Origin: Buxus sempervirens
Lineage: Eukaryota; Streptophyta; Magnoliopsida; Buxales; Buxaceae
NCBI GenBank assembly: GCA_947561395.2
Contig: OX387194.1
Span: 20,384,048-20,448,047 of the forward strand
Length of the DNA: 64,000 nt
Direction of reading: 5' to 3'
The notes under the pieces were generated by a model. The model was not told the DNA's origin, searched no databases, and saw nothing but the letters and a program-made list of their open reading frames with translations. A program made the translations under genes and the position numbers. This document shows positions 25,178 to 36,210 of the stretch, piece after piece (positions within the stretch are counted from its first letter, which is position 1; every line of letters begins with the position of its first letter).

Positions 25178-25481
25178 CATGTGTTGCCTAAGGTACCCCA
25201 CTTGAATACCTAAGGTACCCCCTTGTTTTACCTAAGGTACCCCCCATTTGTATAACTAAAGTACACCCCTTCAACAATTAAGGTACCCGCTTGTGTTAAC
25301 TAAGGTATACCCCCTAAGCATACCCAAAGTATAACCCCTTGAATAGCTAAAGTAAATTCCTTGAAACACCAAGGTACCCCTCAAATAACACTAAGGTACT
25401 CCCCCCCCCCCACTTAACACTAAGGTACCCTCTAGTATGCCTTAGGTACACCCTAAGGATTTAGTGGAATAAAGGCTTTGT
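25178..25481 (+). mobile_element. First piece of a split LTR (others at 31127-32040 and 36211-38354)
   Basis: Minisatellite plus 21 bases. The pieces join across two solo LTRs whose exact target duplications (TTTGT and CCTTG) prove continuity. The left border of the LTR itself is uncertain; 25182 (TGTTGCC) and 25184 are candidates. Confidence 0.55.
25184..25460. repeat. 22-bp minisatellite, consensus CTAAGGTACCCCCTTGTNTTAA
   Basis: About twelve imperfect copies of a 22-23-bp unit, each with a GGTACC-like core, and an interruption of thirteen C near 25400. It lies directly before the solo LTR 25482-31121. If that insertion is ignored, the array is about 55 bases upstream of the TATA box at 31160. 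It therefore looks like a U3 tandem array of the LTR now split by several insertions. Confidence 0.9.
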
Positions 25482-28400
25482 TGTAAAATCATGAATTTTT
25501 GAATATAACAATAATATGATGAAATAAATCTAAATATTAGAGAATAAATTAAATAAACCTAAACATATTGATAAGTAAAGATTTAATTTAGGTATTGGAG
25601 GATTAACCTTATAATCCAAAGATATATGAATAATTAAATAAATAAAAAATTATTCTGAGTAATTAGGAATTTTAATAGTAACTTCAATTAATTAGAAAGA
25701 TTAAATATAGATTGACTTCAAGAAGAGTTATATAGTAATTAATAATAAATAGAAAAGGGGATAATTGATTAAGATAAATTAGGAGAGCAAATTAAATATA
25801 GAGGTTTGGGGAAGATAGGTATTAGTTTAAGTGTAGGTTAAAGACAAGAATATTATAAGAAATAAATATGGGTATTTTTGGAAGAGATCCAATGGCTAAA
25901 TGTGAGATAAGTAAAGAGAAAAAGGTATTTTAGTCTTTTCCTAATAGGCCAATTAATAAATTAATTAATAGAATTGGAAATATTTAATTAGACTTAATTT
26001 GGGTTAGGTTTGAATTTAAATAGCAAATTTCTGGCTTAAAAGAAAGAAAAAGAGCATATTGGTAATTATGATTAATTATGGGCCTTAATTTGGGAAATAT
26101 GAGAGATAATGAGGTGTTTTAGTAATATTTTAAAATAAGGAATTAAATTAGTAAGAAAATAAAGAAAAATAGAAGTTTCTTATAAATTAGATTTAAGAGA
26201 AAATAATTAGAAAGGGATATAAGATAGGAAGGTTTTCCAAATAGAATTAAGAATCCTAGTTAGAAAGTTTCTTAATCCAATTAGGACTTGTAATTGGGTG
26301 AGTCTATAAAAGGAAGGCATTAGGGAAGATTTAGGGTTTCCATTAATCCAATCATGTGGAGAAAAGGAGAGAGAAAATTCGTGCATAAGGTTGAAAAAAA
26401 TAGATAAAGAAAAATAGAGAGAAAATAAGAGACTTCAGAGAAAAAGAGGAGTTGTAGAAAAGTCTGACCAACAACATCAAAGTACGATCGGGAGACGATA
26501 AACTGTTGGCTTGACCTCAAATTTGGAGGTTTTGTTCTTCATTGGTGGTTATTCAATCTGAACGGTGGAGATGATGTTTGGAGATCCCTAGAGTAGTGCA
26601 ATAATAGTAGAAACATAGCCATATTTTAAGGTTCATTGAGAATATGGATTTCACGTTCTTGAGGCCAAAACTGACTTAGCAAAGAACGCCCAATAGGCCG
26701 CTCGAGCGCAATATCAAGCGACCATTGTTAGAATTTTCCAGATTTTGGATTTTGTCCCCAAATATATTCTGAATGATTTTTCTTAGAATTCTAAAGTTGT
26801 AACACCCGTAATTAGGGTAGTATGAGATGTAGGAAGTGACGGAATGAAATTTGGATAAAAAAAAATAGTAATTTGGAACGATGAATGTAAATATGGATTT
26901 TATAGAGGTATTTTGAGGAACATGTGGACTTAACCTATTTAGATCTGATTTTGGGCAACATTACCAATTCCTAAACTTCACTACATACCTAAATAACCCT
27001 TTGAAAGGATCAAATATTAATATTAATAAGTTTTGGCACCTTAGGTTCTTAATAGAAGAAATTTGGACATTATTGAGTAAATTATTGAGAATAACAACCA
27101 ACTCGGAGATGAAATTAAGCAAGACGTAATATATGAATTTAGTAAGCTATCTAACACTTAAATATTAGTAAATTAAGAGTATTCACATTAATAAATTATT
27201 GTTTAGGCATTTAATTAAAGAATTTGGCATATTTTGGTAAAGATGACATGTTTCTAAGGTTTGGATTGTGTTTTCTATTTAGTTCCAGATTTGAGCAATT
27301 TCTTATATTCAATATTATATTTCTCGATAATTGCGTATGGTTTCATTGATAAATTGGCAGAATCATTGTTTTACCTTTGTGTACTAGGGGATGTCCCATG
27401 TACTTGGGATGTTGATACCTCTGTGTACTCAGAGATGCCTCGTGTACTCAGGATAAGATATTTGAGATTGAGATGAGATGTTTATTGAAGATTTAGAACT
27501 TATAGTATTGATTGATACATTATTAAGTTATTAAAGGTATTTTATTGTGAAGTTGTGTCTAATAGGCTTAGCTCTTAATGGATCCATAGGGTAGCTAGTA
27601 AATGGAAATGTTTTCTAGAGTTCTTATTCTAGGTCATAGGCATTCTATCATCTCGAGGATGGTACCGCTCCTGAATTTGTTGGTTGCTACGTTATTCACT
27701 CCTTGATTGGTTGGATCGTACAAGCTAACTCACTCCGGTATCGGTTGAGTACTTCCGTTGGGTGTCGAATAGCCTGACTAGTATCGGCTGGCTCACCTCT
27801 AATTCGGTTAGGTAGCATATTGGCACATGTCTGTAGTACTCTGTTTACGATTCTATTAATCCTGAGATGGCATAGGTGTGGTTTGGTGATTGTTATAATT
27901 CATGTATTATGTAACGCCCTGAATCTGGTTCAACAACCAAACCCGGAGTGTTACTAAAAATTCTGGGTCAGAACAAACTAAAATTTATGCGGAATTTAGA
28001 AACTTTTAATTATATCAGAGTACAATTGGAAGCATAGCATATTTAATTCAATTTAATCAAATTAATTTATAATAAGAATTTCTTTATTCTGAATTCGTTC
28101 TATGGTAACAACCACAATTATACCCATGGGTACACTACCCAAAACTTGACTATCTCTCCAAGTATACCTGAAAAATAAGGGAAAACGGAGTGAGATATAA
28201 ATCTCAACAAGTAGCAAGGTGAATGCAATTGAATAGTCTCTTTATGAAATAGTTATGAGGTATAACGATAAATCATAGCAAAAGAAATAATTCAAGTCCA
28301 AGTAAACAATTTCAATATAAACGATAAAATATACTCAAACCACATGTGATATCACAAGATTCATGAAGCAAGATAAGTCTTTGAATAGACACTCTTCGTT

Positions 28401-31121
28401 GCTATGCCACCATGCGTCTTATGAGCAAAGCAAGTAAATCCTCAAACCCGAATCTTAGTCTAACAGTAAGAGGCCTAGACATCGACTTATTGCGCACAAA
28501 ACTCATATAGTTAGGCATGTACCACTAACATGCAGCACCTGAATCAATACATGAAGATGGCCGCTTATCCTCACATACAAGGTATTCATCAGCAACATAA
28601 AACTCGAAATGAGACCTTACAAATATGAAGACCGCCAATGCAAACTAAATTGAAAAGAAAGCACGAGCGCAAATTTTGAGTAATCAACCCAAATAAATAC
28701 CCGTCCACTATCTAGCTTAGCCTGTGGATACATATACAGATATGCCCGCTAGACACAACTCACACGAAGTACAATTTATTCTGTTTACAATCTATTATCA
28801 ATTCATATGCATATTTTTGTAACCCATGATCGCAACTATAATAAGTCAAATCAATTATCATAACTCAATTTCAAGTGGTATATATGTCTCAATTTCATTA
28901 ACTCAAAATTAAACCCTTTTGAGAAAAACACATTCAAAACCACGAATAAATATCCAAACCAGATTCCATAAATATTGATGCACCCGAAACATAATTATTA
29001 AAGGTTTAGACCTATTATAGTTCACAATCCTAAGCACTAATGTGTTTCCTAAGTCTTGACTAACACATCTCTACTTAAATTACCTATTAGTGTTCCACTA
29101 CTATATTTAAAACCTAAGGTATAACATTTTGTATTTTTTGTTATCTTTCACTTCCAGCAATTCACACAGACCCATATTGAATCTTAAGAGTTGGTTCTAA
29201 TTCCCAGATTTATGTTTAACTTAATCTAATCCCCTATTTCCAAAACCTTGACCTTTAAGACACCCAATTGCATTCATTGTTCCAAATTAATAGTTTTAAT
29301 ACCAAATTAAATTCCGCCAGTTCCTACACCTCAATTTAACTCCTATGCAGGTGTTACAATAATTCAATTACTAAGAAAATTTATTAACCATTAAATTAGA
29401 CCTAAAATCCCCAAATATTTAAAACTAACTTAGGTCGCTCGGCATGGTTGCTCAAGCGGTCGTGCTAAGCACTCATACTAATTTCAGCAGATTTCCCAGT
29501 TTTTACAATTTTCTGATTTTTGGGTTATTTCATTTATTTTAATCATTCTAAATTTATTTGTTATTGACCTAAATCACACCTACAACACCCTAGACTTATT
29601 TGTATCAATTAATTGCAATTCCTTGGTCATCTACAAAGATCAAACCTATATTCTTTAATACTTTAATACTTTTCTTTCAAGAACATGAAAACTCATCGAT
29701 GAAAACCAAATGTATCCATAAAATATATTTTTGTCTAATCAAATGAATTAGGAATAAATCAAAAACACAGAAATCATGCAGTTCCTACAGTTTAAGTGTT
29801 TGCTACTTGCCTTAATATGCAAAAATCCATCTTCTCTTGTATCCCGAATTGAATCCAAACTTCTATTATTTTTCGCATCAACCTAGGGTTCTCCAGACAA
29901 GATCTTCTTCATTCAAATTGTAGTCCTACCAGTCATGAACCTCCAAATTTGAGGTCAATCCAATGGTTGGATTTCTCCAGATCTAAATTTGATGGCTGCT
30001 GGTTGGAGGTTTCTACAACAGCTCCTTTCTCTTGTGACCTTCCTATTTTTCTCCTCCCTCTCTCTCTTTATTCTCCAAACGTGGAAGCTACCTTTTTCTC
30101 CTCTTTTTCCCCTATATAACTTGATTAAAAGAAACTTTAAACTTGCTTTAATTACTTGCTTAAATAGACCAACCTTAGAGGAGTTCAATTAAGATTAGGA
30201 AACCTTCTAATTAATTCCTACTTTCTCTCCTCCTTCTAATTCTCTTTTAGTACTTTACCTAATAAGTCCCTTACTAATTAAACTCCTTCCTTCATCAAAT
30301 TTTCGTTCATATTTTATATCTATTTCTAAATATTACCTAAACACCCTATTTAGTTACTTTTTCTCCAAATTAAGGCCACTAATTAAGTATAATTACCCAA
30401 TTGCCTTTTTTCCCTTCTTTTATGCTATAATTATTACTATTCAACTTCAAACCTAACCCAATAAGTTTTAAATTTCTATTTTCCAATTCTATTACTTAGT
30501 AATTTAATTCATCAATTGCCCATTTGGGATTTACTAAAATACCCTTTTCTCCTTCTAGATTGATTTCCTTTGAAAATTCTCTTTTATTTACGAATTATTA
30601 TTTATTTAAATTATCAATCCTCTAAATTTTCATTCTTTTATTTCCCCAATAATCAAACCCCTATTTTCTTTTATTTATTTATGTCTTAATTATTATCCAA
30701 AGTTTCGGGGTTTTACATATTATTATTATTATTATCATGATCTGGTTTAATCGCATACCTCATTACTTGTTTTATATAATTATGGACTATTTTATAGCAT
30801 GCATAGCTACTTGTTGAGATTTATATCTCATTCCGGTTTTCCCCAATTTTCAGATATTCTTGGAGAGGTCGACAAGCTTGGGGTGATTGTGAAAGGGGTA
30901 GTATTTAGTTGAGACCCAAATATGAGTTGATATTGTAAATTGGTTCTTAGTTTATATTTCCACTTGTAACTCTAGTCAGTTGGATAATGAAGTAAAAAGT
31001 TCCTTAGCGTACTTTGATTTATCTTCAACCTTTTTATGTTGTGTACTTCATTATTTCGTTATCATTCAAGTAATGCCCTGATCCGTTAAAAAAAAACAAC
31101 ACTTGGATTTGGGACGTTACA
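25482..31121 (+). mobile_element. Chromovirus-like solo LTR holding a second solo LTR
   Basis: Begins TGTAAAATCATGAATTTTTG and ends GGATTTGGGACGTTACA. Flanks are TTTGT (25477-25481) and TTTGT (31122-31126), an exact 5-bp duplication. Without the nested LTR at 27910-30717 it is about 2.83 kb. It contains a TATA box at 26304-26312, GCTCGAGCG words (26680-26730), tandem GTACTCGGGATG-like units (27385-27450), a hairpin (30815-30830) and an acceptor-like TTTTCAG near 30855. The frame after the acceptor is open for about 20 codons but lacks the DYY motif. No coding capacity otherwise. Confidence 0.9.
27910..30717 (-). mobile_element. Chromovirus-like solo LTR nested in 25482-31121
   Basis: 2808 bp, minus strand, TGTAACGCCC to GGGGTTTTACA, flanked by exact TATTA (27905-27909 and 30718-30722). 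It is a diverged relative of its host LTR in opposite orientation: both share the region around the hairpin (28191-28206 here) and similar length. TATA box at 30112-30120 (minus). GC-rich words at 29430-29470 are few. The acceptor-like TTTTTCAG is followed by a short open frame without the DYY ending. Confidence 0.92.
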
Positions 31122-31126
31122 TTTGT

Positions 31127-32040
31127 TGAGGGGCAAATTTGAAAGATCAAAAGTAGGGCATATAAAAGGGTGCCCTAGCTAATATTCTAAGTGTTTTGAG
31201 AACCCCTTTCTCTTGTATTGAACGTATAGAACAAGGAGAAGAGTAGGAGCTTGCTTGAAAGCTTGAAGAATAAGGAGAAGAAGGAAAAAAAAGGAGAAGA
31301 AGAGGAGAGATTGAAGGTAAGTAAGCTTCTCCATTAAACAAGTATCAAACCAAAATGTATTGCAAAATTCGTATTCTCTCTCTAGGGTTTGATTTATTTG
31401 AGGAAATGATCTTGCATGTTGGTTTATGTTTCTAAAATTCCTAGGGTTTTGATTGTATTACAATCTTGTTTAGTTTTCTACTGAATTCTTGTGGATATCC
31501 AACCTACATTGATCATATTTCAAATTTGGGTTTGAGCTTGGTATTTTGAATGAGGTTTCACGTGAGACCCCAGATTTTCATTTGCTTAAGGGATTAAGCA
31601 AGAGGTATTTAGTAAATTCTAAATCTTTGTGTTTTGTTGTGAAGGTGAAGTGGTAGAAACCCAAACTTGAAGCCAACCAAGTGGCTAAGTCAAGGCTTGT
31701 CAAAAATGTGCAATAGTAGGCATCCCTTCCATTAAAGCAATCCCCTAGATTGTTAAATAAATTTTATTCTATGAGAGAGGATGGCTAAATAGTAAATTTT
31801 GTGTGCAGTAGAAGGAGTGGCAAGGTGGTAAATATTGTTGTCTTGATGGGAGAAGGGCAAACTTGGAAGATTGCCAAAGAGCATTTGAAGAGAAATTTTG
31901 TTAAGTACAAGAGGCGTTTTACCCCATACGTAAGAACCTAAGAACACAAACCTTCTTCTCTTCTCTCCAAGCTCTTCTCTCTACACCCCATTCTCCACAC
32001 TCTCTTCTATTCCTTTAATCAATTTGGGGAAGAACCCTTG
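31127..32040 (+). mobile_element. Second piece of the split LTR, with TATA box and leader
   Basis: TATA box CATATAAAAGGG at about 31160-31168, a purine-rich leader, and a donor-like GAAG/GTAAGTAAG near 31318. It stops at CCTTG (32036-32040), where the 4.2-kb Tat-like solo LTR inserted. No protein domain was recognised. Confidence 0.6.
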
Positions 32041-32579
32041 TGTAAGCACCTCATTTTTGCGCTTCCGAAAGAGCCAGAAATGCAAAACCCGGCTAAAAAG
32101 TCAAACCCTGAGGGGTCGAAAATCAACTTTTTGATTAAGTGAAAATTGGCCACCTTGCTTTATCTCAATGGATAGAGAATCCCGACACGAGTCCAACGCA
32201 ACTGAGTTTGCTGGAATCGGAGTCCAGATGAAGGTTCTGCTGGCCGATCAAACTTAAAGGGGAGCCAAAAGTTGACTTTTTGCCGAACCCCGAGCCAGGT
32301 ACTTAGCTCTATATCATTAGATAGAGGGCTCCGATACGAGTCCAACGCAACTGAGTTTGCTCAATTCAGAGTCCGGATGAAGGAGATATGAGCTGTCAAA
32401 GTTTCTGAGCAGCAAAACCTAGAAAGCTGCACACGTGGCGAGTGGCGCAAGAAAATATCTCGAGGGGCAATCCGTAAATATCCAAACATGTAAAATATCC
32501 CAGGGTTTAAAGCAAAATTTCGCAAGGACCAAATCTATGAATATCTAAGAGTATCGGATGAATATGCGAATATCCAGGG

Positions 32580-32850
32580 ACAAATCTGTGATTTTTCGAT
32601 TTGTATCTGACCAAATATGTCGGATACACATACCTCAGTGTATAACCGACACTATTCATCGGATACAAGGAGATCAGCCCTCGAGATTTGTGCCGATTCC
32701 CCGACAAATTCGCGGCGGCATTAATTTTTCAAATTATTATGTTTTGTATCCGATACTTAATATCGGATACAAAGGGAACCTAGTGTATCCAACCATATAG
32801 GTCGGATACACTAAGGAGGTAGTGTATCCGACCTATATGGTCGGATACAT
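32580..32850. repeat. Inverted words GTATCCGAC / GTCGGATAC upstream of a TATA box
   Basis: At least five near-palindromic units of about 25 bp (for example near 32730-32770 and 32780-32850). A second array with changed words (GATCCGAC/GTCGGATC, TAGCCGAC/GTCGGCTA) is at 35050-35165. The GTATCCGAC words recur in the LTR at 41558-45302. Confidence 0.85.
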
Positions 32851-34749
32851 TTTTTTCTCTATAAAAAGCCACCAGCAATCATTTTTGAGGGGTTGGCTCC
32901 ATTTTGTGGACTTTAGACTTCTTTTTTTCTCCCTTGTGCATCCGAGCCAGCTTCCTCCTAGCCACCCTTGCTCCCATTGCCCCCCTTTTTCCACTCTCTT
33001 CCCACCTGAACCCTCTCTCCCTTGGCTCTCCATGCCTCCACCACCCTCCTACACCACCCTAAGGTAGTTCCAACCCCTTTTTCCCTTCATCCTTTCCATC
33101 TTTCACCCACCAAGAGAGGATACATTGCTGTTGCTGCTAGAAAGGAGACTTCCAGCTGGTGCTTTGCTTCCAAGGGAACCACACACCTCAACAAGAAGAC
33201 CTCAAGGTACCCAGGTATGGCTCCCCATTATGTTTTACATTACATATATAAAAATGGACTCTTTTGCATGATTTTTTAAGAGGATGTGGCCTCTAGCCTA
33301 CTTGAGCCACTTTCATGGGAGCTTCATGCCTTGTTCTTCATCTTGTCACGAGGAAACCTCCAAGAGAAAAATGGGAAATCGTATGGTTCTAAGGGAATTT
33401 AGGGGAAGCTTTCATAAGTCTTTTTAAGGGCCTACAAGTGCAGGTCTAGCATGTTTTGGTTTCCCTTGGTAGTATTTTATTCCATTAAAAGAGGGAGCAT
33501 GTTCCCCATTAGCATGCGTTCCAATGTATCCCCATGTAAACCCCCTTCCTTTCCCCTTCTCTAGATGCTGATTTCTTCTCTTTCTTTCCGCTTTCTTCTT
33601 GTTGTTTGAGCATGAACCCTGGGATCAGATTTTAGACGGGAGTTATAAGTGATGCATGCTAGGCCATCTCAGTATTGCTCTTGCATGCATGGGGCTGCTG
33701 TTTTGTTTAATGGCCGTAGTGTCATGCATGCTAGTATCATGTGAGTTTTTTTCTTTCTCTTTTGCTGTTCTTGTATGGGTGATCAAGGTTAGATATGTGC
33801 TAGCTACTGTTTTCATACGTGTACATGCATTCTTTGGGTGCCAGACAGCACCCTCCAAGCCTCATTCATGGCAGTTGTTGGAGCCAAGAATATGACCCGC
33901 CTACTGTCCCTGAAGGTCAGGAACCCCAAAACCCTCAAACCACACCAAGACTCAAGTGAGTTGCTGCTGGGGACGGCAGCAAACTCTCACTGTTTGCTAC
34001 TGTCCCAGCAGCCTAGGAAGCCCAAGACCAAGCCCAGCCCTTCAACCCTTGCATGCATGCTACCTTATCCCTAATACCCATGCATTTCCAGCCCGGTTGC
34101 TTGCTTAACCCTCCTTTATCCGGGGCTGTACCTGTACCTACAGTAGGATCTTTTTATCTCTTGACAATGTATGCATGATATGTTTTTTTATTTGATTATT
34201 TTGAGCATGTGTCCTCCACCATTTGCTGTTTGGATCCTTAACCATGTCCCCATATCCGCAGCCCACTGTTGTGGCCCATGTGAGCTGCTGCCAGAGGCAG
34301 CAACAGTATCCCAATCCCTTTGTATGCTCTCTCCATTAACCCATGAATGTATGCTCCCCCTCCCTCATAAGTTTGCTGTTTTGATTACCTTTAATTCCCC
34401 AAACTCCCTGCAAAAGCTTGCTGTTCCAGCAAGCATACTCACACCTCAGCACCTCTGGGAATGTCCCTCAAGCTCATGCATGAATGACCATCAACACCCA
34501 TGCTCCCCTTGCTCCTTGTAACCTGTGGCGGCACACCTGAGCTGCTGCTGGAAGCAGCAGCAGCACCTCCATCCTTGGCATGCCACCCCCATGCATGATA
34601 GGCATGGTAAATCCCCATGCACAAGTGCTGTTTTTTTTATTTATTTTATTAAAACCAAGCATGCTGCCGGTTTGTATGCTCCCTTTGCCTTTAGGTAATT
34701 GGTTGTCTTAAGTGCCAAAACATGATCCACCACCACCACACCAGCGCCA

Positions 34750-34776
34750 CCCCCCCCCCCCCCCCCCCCCCCCCCC
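34750..34776. repeat. C homopolymer of 27 bases
   Basis: An uninterrupted run of C inside the Tat-like solo LTR, preceded by CACCACCACCACACC. It could be a true tract or partly an assembly artefact. Confidence 0.9.
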
Positions 34777-36210
34777 ACGTACCTGCTGCCATGGTCCATG
34801 CAAGCATGCCCCACCAAAACCCCCATGCCCCCCTTAGCTGCTGTTGTATGATTGAGAAGAGATGGGGAGGGGCAGCAGCCCCATGCCCCCACCTCACCAC
34901 CTGGTTTAAGTTGCCAAAATCAAAGGAAACCCAAGGGGATGCCTCCCCAAATCTGAACCAATGTGGGCCCTTTCTGGGGCCCACATGGCTTGTAGGAAGT
35001 CCATAGGAAGCCCATGAAAGCATGCCAATTGCAAAAACCCCGAAAATGGCAAATTAAGGGTGATCCGACAACTCAGGTCGGATCACCCCTGGTTTGTTCG
35101 TAGCCAACACATATGGTCAGCTACATTAAGATGTGTGTATAGCCGACCCTGATGGTCGGCTACTTGGCAGAAATGCCAATTTTGCTGTTTTCTTGAGTAT
35201 TATTGAATCTTGAGTAATGTTTCAATAAAACCCAATGAACCAAGAGGGTTTCCGGTGACCCGAAAACCCAACATGGGACTTGGACTGCCGGTCCAATTTG
35301 GAGCATTCATGGGCCTTCCAACGGGGCCCACCAAGCCCGATAAACCCAAGAGCATGCAACTAAGCAAGTCGAGTAAAATGAACCGATCGAACCGGGCAAG
35401 CCAAACCCAATGCGGCCCACCCGAATTTTTTTGTGTGGAATGAGTATTTGAATTGTATGGTTTGGCCGAGACCAAGGGCAAGGGCCTATCGGGCCTGCCA
35501 AAGCCCACCAACCAACCAAGTGAGGGTTCAAAACCCTTAACTTCAAGAACATGGGCTTTCAAGCCCAACACTGGACCACGGGCCTCAAGCCCAATGTCTA
35601 GTGCACTTTTGCAAAGATAAATAAAGACAAGTTAAAAATTTTTTTGGCAACCATCATGGGGGCTCACCTAAGGGCCCGCAAACCAATGTCAACCCATTTT
35701 TTGCATGAAAGCCAATTAAATCTTTAAATTAAAACTTAAGATAAAAATCAATTCACTAAACCTGAACCCAAAGGGCCTCTCGGGTTAGACTGAGGCCCAC
35801 CGAGGGATTTGTGGGCTTAACCAAGCCCACCAAGGACATCGTGGGTCTTCCAACGGGGCCTACCCAGTCAGACTCAGACCACCTAATTAAGTAAGATAAA
35901 AGCAATTAAAGGGACCCACACCACTCTGGTGGTCCTGCCAGACTTAACCAGGTCACATGCTGGATTAGGAACCGGGTGAGAACCAAAGTAAATTGACTCA
36001 AACTAGGGAACCCACGGGACCCGTCATCCGACGGGGTGGTATGGGGTGTCTACGGACTTCCCCAAACCACAACCGAGACCCTTCTCCGAATCTCAAGCCG
36101 CAGACCAGACCAATAGACAAGATTAGGCACCGAGGTGTCCGCCTGCACCCCATCAGGCGGTGGCGACTCCAAATTTTCCCGTGTGGCGTTTCCGACGCGC
36201 GCGCACCTTG

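Larger units (their letters stand above)
32041..36205 (+). mobile_element. Tat-like solo LTR, 4165 bp, exact 5-bp target duplication
   Basis: Starts TGTAAGCACCTCATTTTTGC and ends CGCGCGCGCA. CCTTG stands on both sides (32036-32040 and 36206-36210). U3 has two copies of a block of about 150 bp (32155-32400), then GTATCCGAC/GTCGGATAC inverted words (32580-32850) and a TATA box (32859-32868). A long leader with a C homopolymer (34750-34776) follows, then a second inverted-word array (35050-35165) and GGCCCA-rich sequence (35300-35900). TGGCGACTCC is at 36161-36170. This intact copy shows that the separate 5' and 3' parts elsewhere in the window belong to one LTR type. Confidence 0.9.

Noticed and set aside
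25184-25460. CRISPR-like array of short repeats
   Set aside because: Units are contiguous, imperfect and without spacers, in plant nuclear DNA; it is a minisatellite in an LTR.
34641-35023. Gly-rich and His/Pro-rich open frames
   Set aside because: They arise from the C homopolymer and CAC repeats in a solo LTR.
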